Origin: a bacterium
Lineage (GTDB): Bacteria; Fibrobacterota; Fibrobacteria; UBA11236
Assembly: GCA_900299345.1 (NCBI GenBank)
Contig: OMJM01000077.1
Location: 1-40,155 of the forward strand
Length of the DNA stretch: 40,155 nucleotides
Direction of reading: 5' to 3'
This document shows, in pieces, positions 15,433-24,406 of the stretch; within the stretch, counting starts at the first letter, position 1, and each line of letters opens with the position of its first letter. A program made the position numbers and the translations under genes. Under the pieces are notes generated by a model, which was given only the letters and a program-made list of their open reading frames with translations, was not told the DNA's origin and ran no database searches.

Positions 15433-16653
15433 ATGTCCTTTAACTTTCTGAAACAAACCCCCTTTGCGATGGCCATCGCGACTATCGCGTTGACTTCACA
15501 CGCTCAAAAGGTGATGCCGACGCTCATCTCAACCAAGTACACGCTCACCATGGGAAACATGACGTTTCAGGCCACCGCCAAGAACAGCGGGCGTATCCAA
15601 TCGGTGAAACATTCGGGAACGGAAGTTCTGCATCAAGACACCAACAGCGCCACCCAATATGGGTCCACCTTCTGGCCCAGCCCTCAAGCCGTTTGGAACT
15701 GGCCGCCACCAGCCGCCATTGACGCAAACACTTTTACCGCCTCGATCGATCCGGATTCCACCATCAGCTTTTACAATTCCGGAACGGTGGACAACACCAC
15801 AAAAATCCGCGTGCATAAGACTTATTGGGCCAATATTTCGGATTCCTCTTTCAACATGCGCTACACCATGATCAACACGGGAACGGCCCGCGCATGGGCT
15901 CCATGGGAAGATACCCGCATCGACACCGGCGGCATCTATCTGTTTCCCAAGGGAACGGATGCGATCACGGGAGCCATCGGAACTTACACCTCGACGGATT
16001 CCAGCGGCATGGTGTGGTATCAGCACAACAACAACAACCTTCCCGGGAGCGGCACCAACAAGTTCTACGCCGACGGTTCCCAAGGATGGTTCGCACACGT
16101 TTACCCCAACCGACTCGTTCTCATCAAGAAGTTCAAGGACTCCCCCGCTTCCAAGAAAGCACCGAGTCCTGAAGACGAGATCGAGTTTTATTCCACCAAC
16201 AAACCGCTCACGGCCGCTTCGTTTATTGAAATGGAAGTGCAAGGCTCCTATGACACCATCAGGGCCAATGACTCCGTGAGCTGGGACATGAAATGGCTTG
16301 TCCGCAAACTCCCCGACAGCATTTCCGTGACGGTGGGCAACAAAGCCATCGTGAATTACGTCAAGCAAATCGTGGGAACGGCAACCGCCATTTGGCCGCA
16401 ATCCTCCTCCACCACTTCATTTTCCTTGCAGGCCTCTGGCAACCGCGTAAGCCTCAACATGTCCAATAAAGGCGTTGTGTCACTCTCTCTGGTAAATTCC
16501 CGCGGACAAACCATCCGTCAAATCCACTCCGGTCAATTGTCCGAAGGACGTCATGATTTCTCGCTTGCGCAAGATGTGCCCAAGGGGGTTTACTGGTTGG
16601 TGTTGAAAAACACCGTGCAAATCCTGAAAACGCAAATGTGGGTCCGGTTTTAA
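15433..16653 (+). CDS. secreted DUF4380-like beta-sandwich protein with sorting-type C-terminus (copy 1)
   Basis: 406 aa from MSFNFLKQTPF, whose ATG has AGGAG 8 bases upstream; an in-frame ATG at 15391 lacks this. The signal peptide is at about 1-24, cut near THAQ. The body (about 25-325) begins with a mutarotase-like module (SGRIQSVKHSGTEVL, then YGSTFWPSPQAVWNWPPP), includes WAPWEDTRID, and ends with ANDSVSWDMKWLVRKLP; I place this in or near DUF4380, from memory. The last 65 residues (VVSLSLVNSRGQTIRQIHSG to PKGVYWLVLKN) look like the beta-sandwich sorting domain of type IX secretion cargo. Probably a surface or secreted carbohydrate-related protein. Its paralogue follows after 15 bp. Confidence 0.8.
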   Translation: MSFNFLKQTPFAMAIATIALTSHAQKVMPTLISTKYTLTMGNMTFQATAKNSGRIQSVKHSGTEVLHQDTNSATQYGSTFWPSPQAVWNWPPPAAIDANTFTASIDPDSTISFYNSGTVDNTTKIRVHKTYWANISDSSFNMRYTMINTGTARAWAPWEDTRIDTGGIYLFPKGTDAITGAIGTYTSTDSSGMVWYQHNNNNLPGSGTNKFYADGSQGWFAHVYPNRLVLIKKFKDSPASKKAPSPEDEIEFYSTNKPLTAASFIEMEVQGSYDTIRANDSVSWDMKWLVRKLPDSISVTVGNKAIVNYVKQIVGTATAIWPQSSSTTSFSLQASGNRVSLNMSNKGVVSLSLVNSRGQTIRQIHSGQLSEGRHDFSLAQDVPKGVYWLVLKNTVQILKTQMWVRF

Positions 16654-16668
16654 CAAGGAGTCTGCGTC

Positions 16669-17946
16669 ATGAATGCAAGAGTGCTTAAAGGTTTGCTCAC
16701 TCTCTTCCTCATGACAACAGGCGTGGAACAGATCCACGCCCAAAAATCCACCCCCGTGGCCAGTGGCACCAACTTCAACATCAGTTCGGGATCCACGACT
16801 GTTCAGGTTGGTCCCGCATCCGGCGCGCGGATTCGCTCTCTCAAATACGGAGCGACCGAGCTTTTATTCACAGCCACCACGGGTAATTGGGGTTCGACCT
16901 TCTGGCCCAGCCCGCAAGCGTATTGGACCACCGCATGCCGGAATACGAATCCTCCCAACAACGGTTGCTGGCCACCACCTGCGAATCTCGATGCCGACAA
17001 CACCACCTATACAGGGGGATTGGTTGCGTCGGATACCTCGGTGAATTATGCCGGAACCGCTGACAACAGCACGCATCTGCGCTTCCGGAAGATTTTCTGG
17101 AGCAACTCGCAGGATTCGACGCTCACGAATCGCTACTTCATGATCAATGCCACCACAACTCCCATCGCTTTTGCACCGTGGGAAATCACCCGCTTTCCCG
17201 GAGGAGGCATCACCTTCTACCCCAAAGGCACAGACACGCTCCAAGGCACCCAAGCGTTGATCAACATGGTCCGAGACTCACTCGGTGTGCGCTGGTTCGT
17301 CTACGACAGTGCCACGATTCCCGCCAGCGGAACCCCCAAGATTTGGGGAGATGGCGGCGCACCCGGATGGTACGCGCATGTGGACAAGAACCGCGTCCTG
17401 TTCCTCAAGAAATTCAGGGATACTCCCCGCGCCAAGAATGCTCCGGCCATCACCAAGGAGGCGGAATGCGAATTGTACACCGCGAACGCGAAGAACTATC
17501 AGGAAATGGAATTGCAGGGTTCCTTTGACACCATTCCTGCCAATGATTCTGTGAGCTGGGATGTGCGCTGGGTTGTGCGCAAACTTCCGGACAGCGTGGC
17601 TGTGCGCGTTGGCGCCTCGCTTCTCAACTTCGTCAATCAAACTGTGTCAGGACTTTCCACTCCGACCGCCCTGCAAACACGCGACGAGGTCTCGGACGGA
17701 TACGCCCTCGATTATTCCGGCAACCACATCGCTCTCAACCTGACCAATGCCGCAAACGTGTCTCTATCCCTTGTCGATCCCAAGGGCCGGGAAGTCAGCA
17801 GGCTCCATTCCGGCAAGCTTTCATCAGGAAGTCATTCGTTCTCCCTCAATGCCCATGTTTCCGCCTCTGGGGTTTACTGGCTGATTTTAAGCGGTCCTTC
17901 CGGAGAGCCCCTTTCCCGCAAGGCGATTATCCGGTTCCGCGAATAG
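16669..17946 (+). CDS. secreted DUF4380-like protein with sorting-type C-terminus (copy 2)
   Basis: 425 aa, tandem paralogue of the preceding gene. Signal peptide MNARVLKGLLTLFLMTTGVE to HAQ. Shared landmarks: GARIRSLKYGATELL, WGSTFWPSPQAYW, FAPWEITRFPGG, GWYAHVDKNRVLFLKKFRDTP, ANDSVSWDVRWVVRKLPDS and a C-terminal VSLSLVDPKGREV to GVYWLILSG domain. It differs by an insertion after WPSPQAYW with two Cys (TACRNTNPPNNGCWPPP) that could form a disulfide. AAGGAG lies 8 bases before the ATG, so both copies are probably expressed together. The C-terminal domain suggests type-IX-like export to the cell surface. Ligand or enzymatic activity is unknown. Confidence 0.8.
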   Translation: MNARVLKGLLTLFLMTTGVEQIHAQKSTPVASGTNFNISSGSTTVQVGPASGARIRSLKYGATELLFTATTGNWGSTFWPSPQAYWTTACRNTNPPNNGCWPPPANLDADNTTYTGGLVASDTSVNYAGTADNSTHLRFRKIFWSNSQDSTLTNRYFMINATTTPIAFAPWEITRFPGGGITFYPKGTDTLQGTQALINMVRDSLGVRWFVYDSATIPASGTPKIWGDGGAPGWYAHVDKNRVLFLKKFRDTPRAKNAPAITKEAECELYTANAKNYQEMELQGSFDTIPANDSVSWDVRWVVRKLPDSVAVRVGASLLNFVNQTVSGLSTPTALQTRDEVSDGYALDYSGNHIALNLTNAANVSLSLVDPKGREVSRLHSGKLSSGSHSFSLNAHVSASGVYWLILSGPSGEPLSRKAIIRFRE

Positions 17947-17968
17947 CCCGATTTTTACATTCTTTTCG

Positions 17969-17990
17969 CCGTTCGGTCCCTTTCGGACGG
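17969..17990 (+). other. hairpin just ahead of the small membrane gene
   Basis: CCGTTCGG and TCGGACGG can pair over 7-8 bp including G-T pairs, with a 6-base loop, ending 7 bases before the ATG at 17998. It could be a terminator of the paralogue pair without a T-run, or could mask the ribosome site of the next gene. Either reading is tentative. Confidence 0.25.
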
Positions 17991-17997
17991 TGAAAAC

Positions 17998-18240
17998 ATG
18001 CTCCCGACTTTCAGATTCATCTCATGGCTGTACCGGGGCCTGATCAATCCCCGGACATTGGAGCCCCGCCGCGGGGTTTTCGGTGCGTTGTACTATGGAA
18101 TCGGCGGTTTTGCCGCGTTCATCGTCATCGCCATGTTCCTGATTTGTCTGGAAGCATATAATCTGAATTTCGCAAGAGACTTCCTGTATCACCGTCTGGG
18201 GGAGCCGTTGCTTGCTTCGCTGGAGTCGCTGCTTTTTTGA
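17998..18240 (+). CDS. small membrane protein, 80 aa, upstream of sensor kinase
   Basis: One clear transmembrane helix at about 29-52 (GALYYGIGGFAAFIVIAMFL), a basic N-terminal segment (LYRGLINPRTLEPRRG) that should stay inside, and a C-terminal part (NFARDFLYHRLGEPLLASLE) that should lie in the periplasm. It ends 27 bp before the histidine kinase start, so it probably belongs to the same operon. A kinase-associated accessory role is inferred from position only. I do not recognise the family. Confidence 0.65.
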   Translation: MLPTFRFISWLYRGLINPRTLEPRRGVFGALYYGIGGFAAFIVIAMFLICLEAYNLNFARDFLYHRLGEPLLASLESLLF

Positions 18241-18267
18241 GCTCTGGATGGCGGAAGCGTTTACACC

Positions 18268-20217
18268 TTGAAAACATCACGCCGATTGCTCCTGCTCTTC
18301 GCCGTTTCGGTGCTGCTCCCGGGCCTGATTCTGGCCTATCTGAGCTTCCGTTCCGTCAAGGACGAAAACCTGCTGATCGAAAAATCCATGGACACTCGTT
18401 ACCAGTCCTTCGCGGATGCGGTTTCCCAGACGCTGCGCAAAACCCGGCAACTGCATTTCGAGGAACTCTCCCAGAAAATGCGCGACGGCGGATCGGCGGA
18501 AACGCCCGAGGGCGCCTGGTCACTGGCCGCGCACCTGCTTGAAAATCCCATGGTGCAATCGCTCGCCGTATTTCACGGAGACACCGCGGTGTTTCCGCGG
18601 ACTCCGGAATCCGCGCCTCCCACCGTGCGGGACATGAACGAATACCCCTCCGATCTCGTCGCCACAGTGCGGCAGGAATGGCGCACACAGCATTATGCCG
18701 CATGTCTCCGCGCCGTGCGATTATTGCTGCACGGACCGGACAGCCTGACGCACACCCAGACACGATTCGGGTTCCGCCTGCTGGAATTGAAATGCCTGAT
18801 CAATCTCAATGAAACCGGTGAAGCAGTGACGGCGGCGCATCATTTCACACGCGACTTGCTCGAGACGCGGGAGATCGAAACTCCGCATCTCACCGGATTT
18901 TACCTGAACGAAACGGTCGGCCTCATGACCTCGCTGGAGAAACTGCCGCGTGATGCGCGCGAGGAGTTTTTCTCCCTGCATCAGCACTTGCCGCTGTTTC
19001 TTGCCAACGCCGATCGGGTGGCGCGTGAATGGCCTTCGACACCTGAGGATCTGCTCTCCGGGCAAGCCGACATCTCCGACGATTCCCTGCGCGTATCGTA
19101 TCAAGAAGGAATTCCCTATCTGCGCATCGGTTATCCGTGGGTGTCGCGCGGAACCCAGGTTTTGCTGCGGTTGAACGAAGGCGTGTTCGTCGAGGCATTG
19201 CGCTCTGAAATCACCCCGGACAAGCGTTCGGCATGGAGAGACGTCGATTTCGCCTTGCTCAACCTGCATGACGAGCCGGTGTTCTCCTCGGAAGGTCCTT
19301 CGGATCGCGAAGCCGCGTTGGAACGTTCCTACGAGGAGGAATTCCCGGCGTGGCGCTTGATCGTCTACAAAAAACCCGCCAGCGAATTGATGTCCATCGG
19401 ACGCCGCCGCGCCGCGCTGCAATACATTCTGCTGGGCTTCTCCTTGCTGGCCCTGCTGGTGGGAACCTTCACCTTGTTCGGGGGGCTGAACAAGGAACGC
19501 CACACCGTGAAAATGAAATCCAACTTTCTTTCCGCAGTGTCGCATGAATTGAAAACCCCACTCACCGCCATTCGCATGTTCGCAGAAATGTTGGCGACGG
19601 GACGGCAGGCGCAGGAGGAAAAGCGCCAGCAATATGCGCACCGCATCGGCGAGGAAGCCGAACGGCTGCAGGGAATGATCGAAGGCATCCTGAATTACAC
19701 CCGGCTGGAGGAAAAACCGGATGCGTTGCGTTTCCGGGACGTCGATCTCTCCACAGTCGCAGGTGAAACCGCCACCTTGTTGAGCGGAGCCTTCGCGCAG
19801 GCGGGAATCCGATTGACCGTGCAACTGGCACCCACGGCTCCGTTGCGCGCCGATTACGATGCACTGCGTTCCGTTGCGCAGAACCTGCTGGAGAATGCGC
19901 TCAAGTATTCCCGCCCCCACACGGAAGTGACGCTTGAAGTTTTGGATTTTCCCAGGGAGGCCGTCCTGCGCGTGGCGGATCAAGGCATCGGCATTCCCAC
20001 CTCGGAACAGAAGCGCATTTTCGAGCGTTTCTACCGGGCCGGGGACGAGATGACCCGCAAGGCGCGCGGCAGCGGACTGGGTCTCGCGCTGGTGAAAAAA
20101 ATCGTGGACGCCCATCGCGGCGCCATCAAGGTGAACAGCAAGGTGAACGAAGGAACCGAAATGATCATCACTTTCCCGAAGGAGACTGCAGCGCATGCAC
20201 CGGATACTCGTGGTTGA
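18268..20217 (+). CDS. membrane sensor histidine kinase
   Basis: 649 aa, starting at TTG 18268, the only usual start after an in-frame stop at 18238. TM1 is at about 7-27 and TM2 at about 384-406, enclosing a large extracytoplasmic sensor region of about 355 residues without recognisable PAS or HAMP. The kinase core follows directly: HisKA with phosphoacceptor His426 in AVSHELKTPLTA, N-box NLLENALKYS, G1 VADQGIGIP, F-box ERFYRAG, and G2 GSGLGLALVKK. The large sensor domain has helical repeats rich in Leu/Arg (RAVRLLLHGPDS, FGFRLLELKCLINL). It phosphorylates the response regulator whose gene overlaps its 3' end by 23 bp. The absence of HAMP between TM2 and HisKA is notable. Confidence 0.93.
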   Translation: MKTSRRLLLLFAVSVLLPGLILAYLSFRSVKDENLLIEKSMDTRYQSFADAVSQTLRKTRQLHFEELSQKMRDGGSAETPEGAWSLAAHLLENPMVQSLAVFHGDTAVFPRTPESAPPTVRDMNEYPSDLVATVRQEWRTQHYAACLRAVRLLLHGPDSLTHTQTRFGFRLLELKCLINLNETGEAVTAAHHFTRDLLETREIETPHLTGFYLNETVGLMTSLEKLPRDAREEFFSLHQHLPLFLANADRVAREWPSTPEDLLSGQADISDDSLRVSYQEGIPYLRIGYPWVSRGTQVLLRLNEGVFVEALRSEITPDKRSAWRDVDFALLNLHDEPVFSSEGPSDREAALERSYEEEFPAWRLIVYKKPASELMSIGRRRAALQYILLGFSLLALLVGTFTLFGGLNKERHTVKMKSNFLSAVSHELKTPLTAIRMFAEMLATGRQAQEEKRQQYAHRIGEEAERLQGMIEGILNYTRLEEKPDALRFRDVDLSTVAGETATLLSGAFAQAGIRLTVQLAPTAPLRADYDALRSVAQNLLENALKYSRPHTEVTLEVLDFPREAVLRVADQGIGIPTSEQKRIFERFYRAGDEMTRKARGSGLGLALVKKIVDAHRGAIKVNSKVNEGTEMIITFPKETAAHAPDTRG

Positions 20218-20911
20218 AGACGAGGAAGCCATCCGCGCGGGGTTGATGGATCTCCTCGACATCGAGGGCTACGATACCGCTTCCGCCTCGGACGGGCAGG
20301 AGGCCATGGACAAGGTGAAGCAATGGAAGCCGCACCTCGTCCTGCTGGACGTGATGCTGCCCAAGGCCAGCGGTTTCGAAGTGTGCCGCTACATCCGTAA
20401 ACAACAACCGGATGTGTTCGTGCTCATGCTGACGGCCAAGAACGAGGAGCTGTCGAAGATCGCAGGACTGGAAATGGGCGCCGACGATTACATCACCAAA
20501 CCCTTCAGCGTCTCGGAATTGCTGGCGCGCATCAAGACCCATCTGCGCCGGGTGGGCACGCCTTCATCTTCCACAGTGGCGGAGCCGGACACGCTGGAGT
20601 TCGGCGGCGCGCGCGTGGACTTCCGCCGTTACGAAGCTTCGCGCGGTGGACATCACCTCGATCTCTCCGCCAAGGAGTTCCAGATCCTCCGCTACCTCGC
20701 CGGGCGCCCTGGAGAAGTGGTCACGCGTGAGGATTTACTGCAGGCCATCTGGGGTTATTCCCCGGACAACATGCCCACCACGCGCACCGTGGATAACCAA
20801 ATCCTGAAGCTGCGTCAGAAGTTCGAGAAGGATGCAGCGAATCCGGTCTGGATCAAAAGTGTGCGCGGCGTAGGTTACAAGTTCGACCCCGAAGGTTCTC
20901 CGGAGGATTAA
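20195..20911 (+). CDS. OmpR/PhoB-family response regulator
   Basis: 238 aa. The receiver domain (1-120) has the acidic pocket Glu8-Asp9, phosphorylatable Asp52 in LLDVMLP, Thr80 and Lys102 in TKPFS. The C-terminal winged helix (about 135-232) has LSAKEFQILRYLAGRPGEVV, the recognition-helix region TRTVDNQILKLRQKF and the closing IKSVRGVGYKF. It binds direct repeats in DNA as a dimer after phosphorylation. The gene starts inside the kinase gene, which implies translational coupling and a matched pair. Its target is unknown; the secreted propeller gene 5 bp downstream is the obvious functional partner. Confidence 0.95.
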   Translation: MHRILVVEDEEAIRAGLMDLLDIEGYDTASASDGQEAMDKVKQWKPHLVLLDVMLPKASGFEVCRYIRKQQPDVFVLMLTAKNEELSKIAGLEMGADDYITKPFSVSELLARIKTHLRRVGTPSSSTVAEPDTLEFGGARVDFRRYEASRGGHHLDLSAKEFQILRYLAGRPGEVVTREDLLQAIWGYSPDNMPTTRTVDNQILKLRQKFEKDAANPVWIKSVRGVGYKFDPEGSPED

Positions 20912-20916
20912 TCGCC

Positions 20917-23490
20917 ATGAAGCGCGTCTGGAAATCACTCATCCTCGCCTCCGCCCTGCTGGCGGCGGGCGCAATGCGTGCCAACGCGGAAACTGAACAC
21001 GGATCGGATCATTTCTCCGAGCAGATGTCGCTGGAATCGGCCCGCTATCTCAACGACATCGAAGGCGACTCGGCCACGGCGCACGCGCTTCTAGAAAAAC
21101 TCCAGAACTCCCAGTTCGAGGAAATCCGAACCCAGGCGCATTACCTGCGGGGACGTTTTCTCGAACAGGAAAACCACGGTGAAGAAGCGGTCAAAGCGTA
21201 TACCAAGGCATTGAACGGACAAGGCCTTTCCGGACCGGAGAAGCGCGGCCTTATCACGCGGTTGATGCAGTTGAATCCCGTCGCCATCCAGCCCATGCTG
21301 TCCGCAGGCAAGACCAAAGGCCTGCCCGCCAAGGTGTTCTCCTCAGCTGAAGGCACGACAACCCGGTATGTGCTCGTCGAGGACACCGAAAACGCCGAGA
21401 CACATCCGCCACGCCTGACATGGCAGGATCCCGAGGGCATGCTGCATCCCATCAATGTGGCGCTGGCTCAGGGCGAAGAAGTGCTGGACGCGACGCCGGA
21501 AGCCGTGCTTGGATTGCTCCGCAACAAACAGCAGATCGTGCTGCGCAAAGGCCCGACCTTTTCCCCATCCATCCTTCCGGAAAAATTCACCGCCGAGGAA
21601 GGTGTCCTGTTTTCCGGCGAAGCCGAGGAGTTTCTCGTCATCGGGACACAAGGTTTGCGCCTTGCGCGTCGCGGCCAGACGGTGTTCTCACATTCGCTTC
21701 CGGGACCCGGCTGTTCGTATCGCCCCTCTTCCCCGCGTTCGCGGCAGGGCGTGGTGTTCTGTCCCGGGCATGGCGTGTATCGCGCGGATTTCAGCCATCG
21801 TTCCTTCAGCCCATTGTCTCTGGGAGGCGGCATACCCACCGAAGTCATGCTCGATGGCGACTATCTCGCTTTGCGTTATGCCGACCGCTTTGAAATCCGG
21901 CGCGGCCCCACGTTCGACTCCTTCCTGTGGGGTCTTCCCTGCGGCCCGCAGGATCAATTGACGCTCGGCCGTGAGCATGCGTTCCTCGTAGTGGGCGATG
22001 GACTGTTGCGGGCGTTGGATCTGCGGACCGGCCAACTCGACTGGCAGCGCGACGAAGACATTGCCGAGGTGCTTCCGACCGGTGGTGAGGTGTTTGCCTT
22101 GACTCACGGGCAAACCTGTCTGGCCTTGGATGAAAAGGGACAATTGCTTTTTACTTACGAGGCAGGTTGGGGAGCAGACCCGCTGCTGTTGCCCACGCAA
22201 AAATGGCTGGTGGTGCAGCAAGCCGATGGACGGCGGGTGCGACTGAATCGTGAGCTGTTGCGTTTGACCGGTGGCGATCGGGGCTATTTGATCCACGGTG
22301 CGGAAACCAATCTGGAATGGAGCAATCCTTACGCTGCGCTCGGTGTGCTCAACAACATCCTGCAACTGGAACCCGGCAACGGAATCGTGTGGCGCGCCAA
22401 GGCGGAGATCCTTCACACGCTCGGAGCCTCCCGCAAAGACCAAACTTTGGCATGGCTGCAAGCCAGCCGTTCCGCGGCCACACCGGGGTGGAGCGACGAT
22501 GTATCCTTGCGTGAACTTGCGCACTCACTCGATGCCTCATGGGTGTGGAAGCGCCATCTGGGACCGCGCTTCTTTCCCGTGCTTACGGCGGGAACACGTT
22601 TCTCCTTTTATGTGGAGAACGACAACCAGACCTTGGTCTTGTTGGACAACGAAACCGGAAAGCTGCTGGACAACTTTCATTTCCCCGAGGCGCTGGATCT
22701 GAAAGCTTCGTTCTGGATGGGAGATACCTTGGCCGTGTCGAGTCCCGAACGCGTGTATCTACTTGCGCCCGCGCGCGGCCCGGGCCTGCTTGCGCAAATG
22801 ACGTTGAAGAATCCCATCTGTCAGGCATTACCTGTTCCCGGCGGCATCCTCTACAGCGACTGGAGCGGCATGGTCCGTTTGCTGGAACTGCCGTCGCGAC
22901 GCATCCGTTGGGAAACTCATTTGGGTCGCAGCGGCATCTTCCTGGCGAAGGGACGCAACCCGGAACAGATCGACGCCTTTGAAATCGAGGGCGGCTATCA
23001 CTCGCTGCATCTTCCCTCGGGTCGTGAACTGCAACACGTCGCATTGCCACCCGGCACGGTGACGGAATGCCATGCGGGCCGTGACTTTGCCTATGCGGGA
23101 TACAACGAAGGATTGCTCGTTGCGATTGAACGCAACCGCGGCGCGGTGGCATGGCAAAAGGACATGGGCGAACAGATCTTTAGCCTCGCGGGAAAAGGCG
23201 ACGCGCTGTTGATCGGCACGGCGTCGAAACGGTTGCTCTTCATTCAGGGAGGCACAGGGGTGATCCTGTCGCAAACCCGCCTGCCCACTTATCTGTTCAA
23301 TCGTCCGTTGATGGTGGACGATGGTTATTGGGTGGGCACCACGGAACCCGCGTTGGAGAAACGGACTTTGACACATTCCTTGCTGCGCAAGTTGCCACTG
23401 ACCGAAATGCCCGGAACACCCTCGCTGGTGGGCGGGGGTATTGCCATTTCAACGTTGGATCATTTCATTATCCGGTTTCCGGAACGGTGA
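20917..23490 (+). CDS. large secreted protein with helical repeats and PQQ/WD-like propeller
   Basis: 857 aa with signal peptide MKRVWKSLILASALLAAGAM to ANAE. Residues of about 30-110 are TPR-like (SATAHALLEKLQNSQFEEI, HYLRGRFLEQENHGEEAVKA). From about 150 the protein is beta-rich with recurring blade-like units: LRALDLRTGQLDWQRDED, LLDNETGKLLDNF, RLLELPSRRIRWETHLG, VAIERNRGAVAWQKDMG and IGTASKRLLFIQGGTG, the pattern of PQQ-type propellers. A second helical stretch at about 470-545 separates two propeller parts. GGAGG lies 9 bases before the ATG. It is in the same operon as the kinase and regulator, suggesting a periplasmic sensing or output role for the two-component system. Confidence 0.85.
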   Translation: MKRVWKSLILASALLAAGAMRANAETEHGSDHFSEQMSLESARYLNDIEGDSATAHALLEKLQNSQFEEIRTQAHYLRGRFLEQENHGEEAVKAYTKALNGQGLSGPEKRGLITRLMQLNPVAIQPMLSAGKTKGLPAKVFSSAEGTTTRYVLVEDTENAETHPPRLTWQDPEGMLHPINVALAQGEEVLDATPEAVLGLLRNKQQIVLRKGPTFSPSILPEKFTAEEGVLFSGEAEEFLVIGTQGLRLARRGQTVFSHSLPGPGCSYRPSSPRSRQGVVFCPGHGVYRADFSHRSFSPLSLGGGIPTEVMLDGDYLALRYADRFEIRRGPTFDSFLWGLPCGPQDQLTLGREHAFLVVGDGLLRALDLRTGQLDWQRDEDIAEVLPTGGEVFALTHGQTCLALDEKGQLLFTYEAGWGADPLLLPTQKWLVVQQADGRRVRLNRELLRLTGGDRGYLIHGAETNLEWSNPYAALGVLNNILQLEPGNGIVWRAKAEILHTLGASRKDQTLAWLQASRSAATPGWSDDVSLRELAHSLDASWVWKRHLGPRFFPVLTAGTRFSFYVENDNQTLVLLDNETGKLLDNFHFPEALDLKASFWMGDTLAVSSPERVYLLAPARGPGLLAQMTLKNPICQALPVPGGILYSDWSGMVRLLELPSRRIRWETHLGRSGIFLAKGRNPEQIDAFEIEGGYHSLHLPSGRELQHVALPPGTVTECHAGRDFAYAGYNEGLLVAIERNRGAVAWQKDMGEQIFSLAGKGDALLIGTASKRLLFIQGGTGVILSQTRLPTYLFNRPLMVDDGYWVGTTEPALEKRTLTHSLLRKLPLTEMPGTPSLVGGGIAISTLDHFIIRFPER

Positions 23491-23542
23491 TCCCGGGTTT
23501 AGCTAACTTTTCCCCTCAGCATCCGATTAGGGAGCGCCCCTC

Positions 23543-24361
23543 GTGGTCCACAAAAAATTCATCGTACCCAACCTGTTCACCGGGTTGAATTTTCTCCTCG
23601 GCATCTACGCCATCCTGCTCATGACGGACACGTTCCGTGAAGCGATGACGGGAGACGCTTCACCCGGCCGGCCGGCCATCATTCTGGCCGCGTGGCTGAT
23701 CGTCTGGTCCAACCTGCTGGACAAGCTCGACGGATTCGCCGCCAAGCTGCTCAAGGCCTCTTCCGAGTTCGGCGCACAATTCGACAGCCTCGCCGATCTC
23801 ACCGCCTTCGGCATCGCGCCGGGGTTCCTGGTGTACTTCTACCTGCAATGGGCGGATTACAACTGGTTCGCAGCGCACCGGCCTTTGGTCATCGTGTCCG
23901 CCGCGTTTTACATGCTCTGCGCGGCCCTCCGTCTCGCCCGTTTCAATGCCATTGATGTCGGCGAATTGAAGGAATACTTCCACGGCCTGCCCACAACCTT
24001 CGCGGGCGGGTTCACGGCTCTGAGCGTCATCCTGCACTGGAAGTACAACGTGGCCTCCAACATTTCACCGAGCATTCCCATTCTCCCGCTGATACTGGTG
24101 TTGATGGGATTGCTGATGGTCAGTCCGTTGTACCTGCCCAAGCTCATGCGCCGGAAAAACCCTTTGTTCAACATGTTCCAGATCGGAAATCTGATCGCAG
24201 CCTATCTGTGCGGCTTCGGCATGACGTTCCCTGAATACCTCTACACGATTGGGACTATTTATGGTGTGGTCGGCTTCATCTACGGTGCGTTTCAACGCGA
24301 CCGCATTGAACCCGATGACGAAAATCCCGCCCCCTTCAGTTCCGCTCACGGGGCGGGATAA
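23543..24361 (+). CDS. pssA: CDP-diacylglycerol-serine O-phosphatidyltransferase
   Basis: 272 aa. It starts at GTG with GGGAG 8 bases upstream; no ATG fits. The N-terminus FIVPNLFTGLNFLLGIYAIL is typical of PssA. The CDP-alcohol phosphotransferase motif reads LDKLDGFAAKLLKASSEFGAQFDSLAD (about 55-81) with the metal-binding Asp residues DG..AK........G...D...D; the usual Arg of the motif is Lys. About seven membrane helices follow. The segment ALRLARFN and the later GLPTTFAGG are also characteristic. It makes phosphatidylserine, the precursor of phosphatidylethanolamine, in the inner membrane. A decarboxylase gene is not in the window. Confidence 0.93.
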   Translation: MVHKKFIVPNLFTGLNFLLGIYAILLMTDTFREAMTGDASPGRPAIILAAWLIVWSNLLDKLDGFAAKLLKASSEFGAQFDSLADLTAFGIAPGFLVYFYLQWADYNWFAAHRPLVIVSAAFYMLCAALRLARFNAIDVGELKEYFHGLPTTFAGGFTALSVILHWKYNVASNISPSIPILPLILVLMGLLMVSPLYLPKLMRRKNPLFNMFQIGNLIAAYLCGFGMTFPEYLYTIGTIYGVVGFIYGAFQRDRIEPDDENPAPFSSAHGAG

Positions 24362-24372
24362 TCGAACGCGCC

Positions 24373-24400
24373 CTTCGACTTAGCTCAGGGAACGTCGAAG
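24373..24400. repeat. REP-like palindromic element
   Basis: CTTCGAC at 24373-24379 and GTCGAAG at 24394-24400 are a perfect 7-bp inverted repeat around TTAGCTCAGGGAAC. The phrase CTTCGAC..AGCTCAGG is the core of a repeat I know from intergenic regions of many bacteria (from memory). It lies in the 45 bp between the convergent stops of pssA and the lamin-tail lipoprotein gene, the usual place for REP elements, and a RAYT transposase is encoded at 37251-37802. It might also work as a weak bidirectional terminator. Confidence 0.5.
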
Positions 24401-24406
24401 AATCCA

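Noticed and set aside
18721-20262. Open frame of 513 codons on the minus strand opposite the histidine kinase
   Set aside because: The plus strand encodes a clear kinase with all motifs; long antisense frames are common in GC-rich coding sequence, and this one has no recognisable domain.
24379-24389. TTAGCTCAGGG resembling a tRNA D-arm
   Set aside because: No acceptor, anticodon or T-arm can be built around it; it is part of the REP-like inverted repeat.
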